Shown: in pieces, positions 62,832-64,000 of the stretch | How the letters are laid out: every line of letters starts with the position of its first letter | Numbering within the stretch: the first letter of the stretch is position 1 | Assembly: GCA_963815375.1 (NCBI GenBank) | Contig: CAWFGX010000002.1 | Span: forward strand, 62,001 to 126,000 | DNA from: JASHPR01 sp963815375 | Lineage (GTDB): Bacteria; Actinomycetota; Actinomycetes; Streptosporangiales; Streptosporangiaceae | Length of the DNA: 64,000 nt | Direction of reading: 5' to 3' | The notes under the pieces: generated by a model | What the model saw: the letters and a program-made list of their open reading frames with translations, nothing else | What the model was told of the DNA's origin: nothing | Database searches by the model: none | Program-made: the position numbers and the translations under genes

Positions 62832-63712
62832 CCGCGGACGTACACCGGCGTGCCGGGCGCGGGCACGAGAGTGTGGAAGAAAGCGGCGATGTCCATCGGG
62901 ATCCGGACGCAGCCATGCGACACCGGCTGCAGCGGCACGTCGGTGTCGCCGTGGATCGCGAACGTGGTGCCGATGAAGAACACCGGGTTGTACATCTCCC
63001 CGAGCGGCACGGTGACCCAGCCAGGCATGAACACCGTGGTCGTGAAGTTCCCCGTCGGCGTGACCGCGTACCCGCAGCCGCCGCCGGGGTTGCAGAAGTA
63101 GTAGCCGCCCGCGCTGGATACGTGGCTGATCAGAGCCACCTGGCCGCCGCGGTACAGGACCAGGACCTCGTCCGCCAGGTTGACTTCGACCCGCAGGCTC
63201 CCGCCGCCGGGCATGAGAACTGCCGGGCTGCGCGGGTTGGCCAGCGCCTGCTGCGTCGCCAGGCCCACGTCACCGGTTACGGGGAGGCCCTGGACTTCCT
63301 GGAACGCCCACACCGCTTCCTCGGTGTCCTGGCCGAACTGGCCATCCCCCGGCCCGGGGTAGTAGTCCAGTGCTGCGAGCCGCTGCTGCAGCGCCAGCAC
63401 GTCCGGGCCGCTCATGCCCGGTTCCAGAACCGTGCTGGCCGGAGGGGTCGATGGCTGCGGAGACGGCGAGGATGAGGCAGCGGCCGACGGGGTGTGGGCG
63501 GCTGCCGGCGTCGGCGACGGGGTAGCCGACGGGGCGCGAGAAGAGTGCACGGGCGACGACGGGGTGGCGGCCGACGGGCCCGGGGTAACAGCGGACGAAG
63601 AGCCGGATCCGCCGCGCTGCGCTGAGGTGCCGGCCGGGCCGCACGCTGCCGCAGCCAGCGCCATCGCTGCCGCCAGAACCACCCAGACCGCCGACTTCGA
63701 CAGATACCGCAT
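62828..63712 (-). CDS. Lipoprotein L,D-transpeptidase
   Basis: A 294-aa cell-wall enzyme. ATG 63712 has GGGAGG six bases upstream. The signal MRYLSKSAVWVVLAAAMALA ends in lipobox LAAAAC, so it is a lipoprotein. Then come a Ser/Pro/Thr linker of about 60 residues, a peptidoglycan-binding domain (SGPDVLALQQRLAALDYYPG, DTEEAVWAFQEVQGLPVTGD) and a YkuD domain with FAIHGDTDVPLQPVSHGCVR, where Cys is the nucleophile. It forms 3-3 cross-links in peptidoglycan. A five-Cys set (YYFCNPGGGCGYAV adds two) is slightly unusual and may form a disulfide near the active site. Confidence 0.92.
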   Translation of the reverse strand: MRYLSKSAVWVVLAAAMALAAAACGPAGTSAQRGGSGSSSAVTPGPSAATPSSPVHSSRAPSATPSPTPAAAHTPSAAASSSPSPQPSTPPASTVLEPGMSGPDVLALQQRLAALDYYPGPGDGQFGQDTEEAVWAFQEVQGLPVTGDVGLATQQALANPRSPAVLMPGGGSLRVEVNLADEVLVLYRGGQVALISHVSSAGGYYFCNPGGGCGYAVTPTGNFTTTVFMPGWVTVPLGEMYNPVFFIGTTFAIHGDTDVPLQPVSHGCVRIPMDIAAFFHTLVPAPGTPVYVRG

Positions 63713-64000
63713 GATGTCCTCCCAGCGGCAGCCCGCACACCGGGCCCGTCCCGCAGCCGACCCGATGTATCGGGGCACATCCAGTATCAGGCAGCCAGGC
63801 GGTTACCGGGCGGTAGCGAATGCCCGGTATTGCAGTGCGGCGAGCTAGCCTGACCCCGCGGATACCTGAGCGAGCCCGCTCCTTGCGACCCGGACGCCCT
63901 CGCCGGTGAGCCCGTAATACTAGCGGGGCTGCCGCCCGCGCCAGCCAGTATGGTGGGCGCCTGACTGTTGCTGTTGGCACAGCAAGGGGCCCGCGACCGT
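63713..64000. other. Intergenic end of window, no gene seen
   Basis: About 290 bases upstream of the L,D-transpeptidase, holding its promoter. Short open frames on both strands are compositionally ordinary and show no domain. Confidence 0.5.

Overview
The window is high-GC actinobacterial chromosome. Markers of the group are a Pup ligase (pafA), a mycothiol-dependent formaldehyde dehydrogenase (mscR), STAND-type LuxR regulators, GTG starts and strong GC codon bias. Gene style (MalT-like regulators, DUF4242 plus LuxR pairs, small ATGA-coupled genes) suggests Streptosporangiales or a related order such as the Trebonia lineage; that placement is inference, not something the sequence proves.

Layout. 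(1) 1-4.0 kb: an IS1380 remnant, a probable OGG-fold glycosylase, a truncated membrane protein, intact pafA and a broken epimerase. (2) 4.6-13.8 kb: an ABC exporter (FtsX-type permease plus ATPase), an MMPL transporter coupled by ATGA overlaps to two tiny genes, and a divergent 913-aa MalT/LuxR regulator. (3) 13.8-42.2 kb: a mosaic of decayed and foreign DNA. It holds a broken PaiB gene, IS debris, a VapBC toxin-antitoxin pair, three different tRNA 3'-end or anticodon-arm fragments, a tyrosine integrase, and a 24.5-kb segment bounded by a perfect 53-bp direct repeat of the 3' half of tRNA-Thr(GGT). Intact genes inside that segment are mostly stress and redox functions (alpha/beta hydrolase, hemerythrin, SDR, large catalase, transaldolase, ferritin-like protein, STAS protein, winged-helix regulator, DUF4242 protein, STAND LuxR regulator, FAD oxidoreductase). 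About a dozen other genes in it are pseudogenes (Ku, STAS paralogue, SnoaL, PPOX, integrase, HIBADH-like and others). (4) 42.4-48.2 kb: two low-complexity surface or cell-envelope proteins flanking an IS110-family copy whose transposase has an early nonsense codon. (5) 48.3-64 kb: ordinary compact housekeeping and metabolism: pepN, mscR, a sulfotransferase-like plus class IV aminotransferase pair, aldo/keto reductase, a C39-like protein coupled to a Bcp peroxiredoxin, a P-loop kinase, a DinB-like protein coupled to a serine hydrolase, a superfamily 2 helicase, a histone-deacetylase-like amidohydrolase coupled to an enolase-superfamily enzyme, and a lipoprotein L,D-transpeptidase.

The most notable points are: tandem accretion of elements at tRNA-Thr, with the integrase stranded outside the repeat-bounded segment; a shared palindrome (GTCCCC-N3-GGGGAC) just upstream of both large STAND/LuxR transcription units; a sulfotransferase-like/aminotransferase gene pair that parallels a fused plant protein; and an ATGA-coupled trio ending in an MMPL exporter. 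No CRISPR array, rRNA operon or clearly novel defence system was seen.
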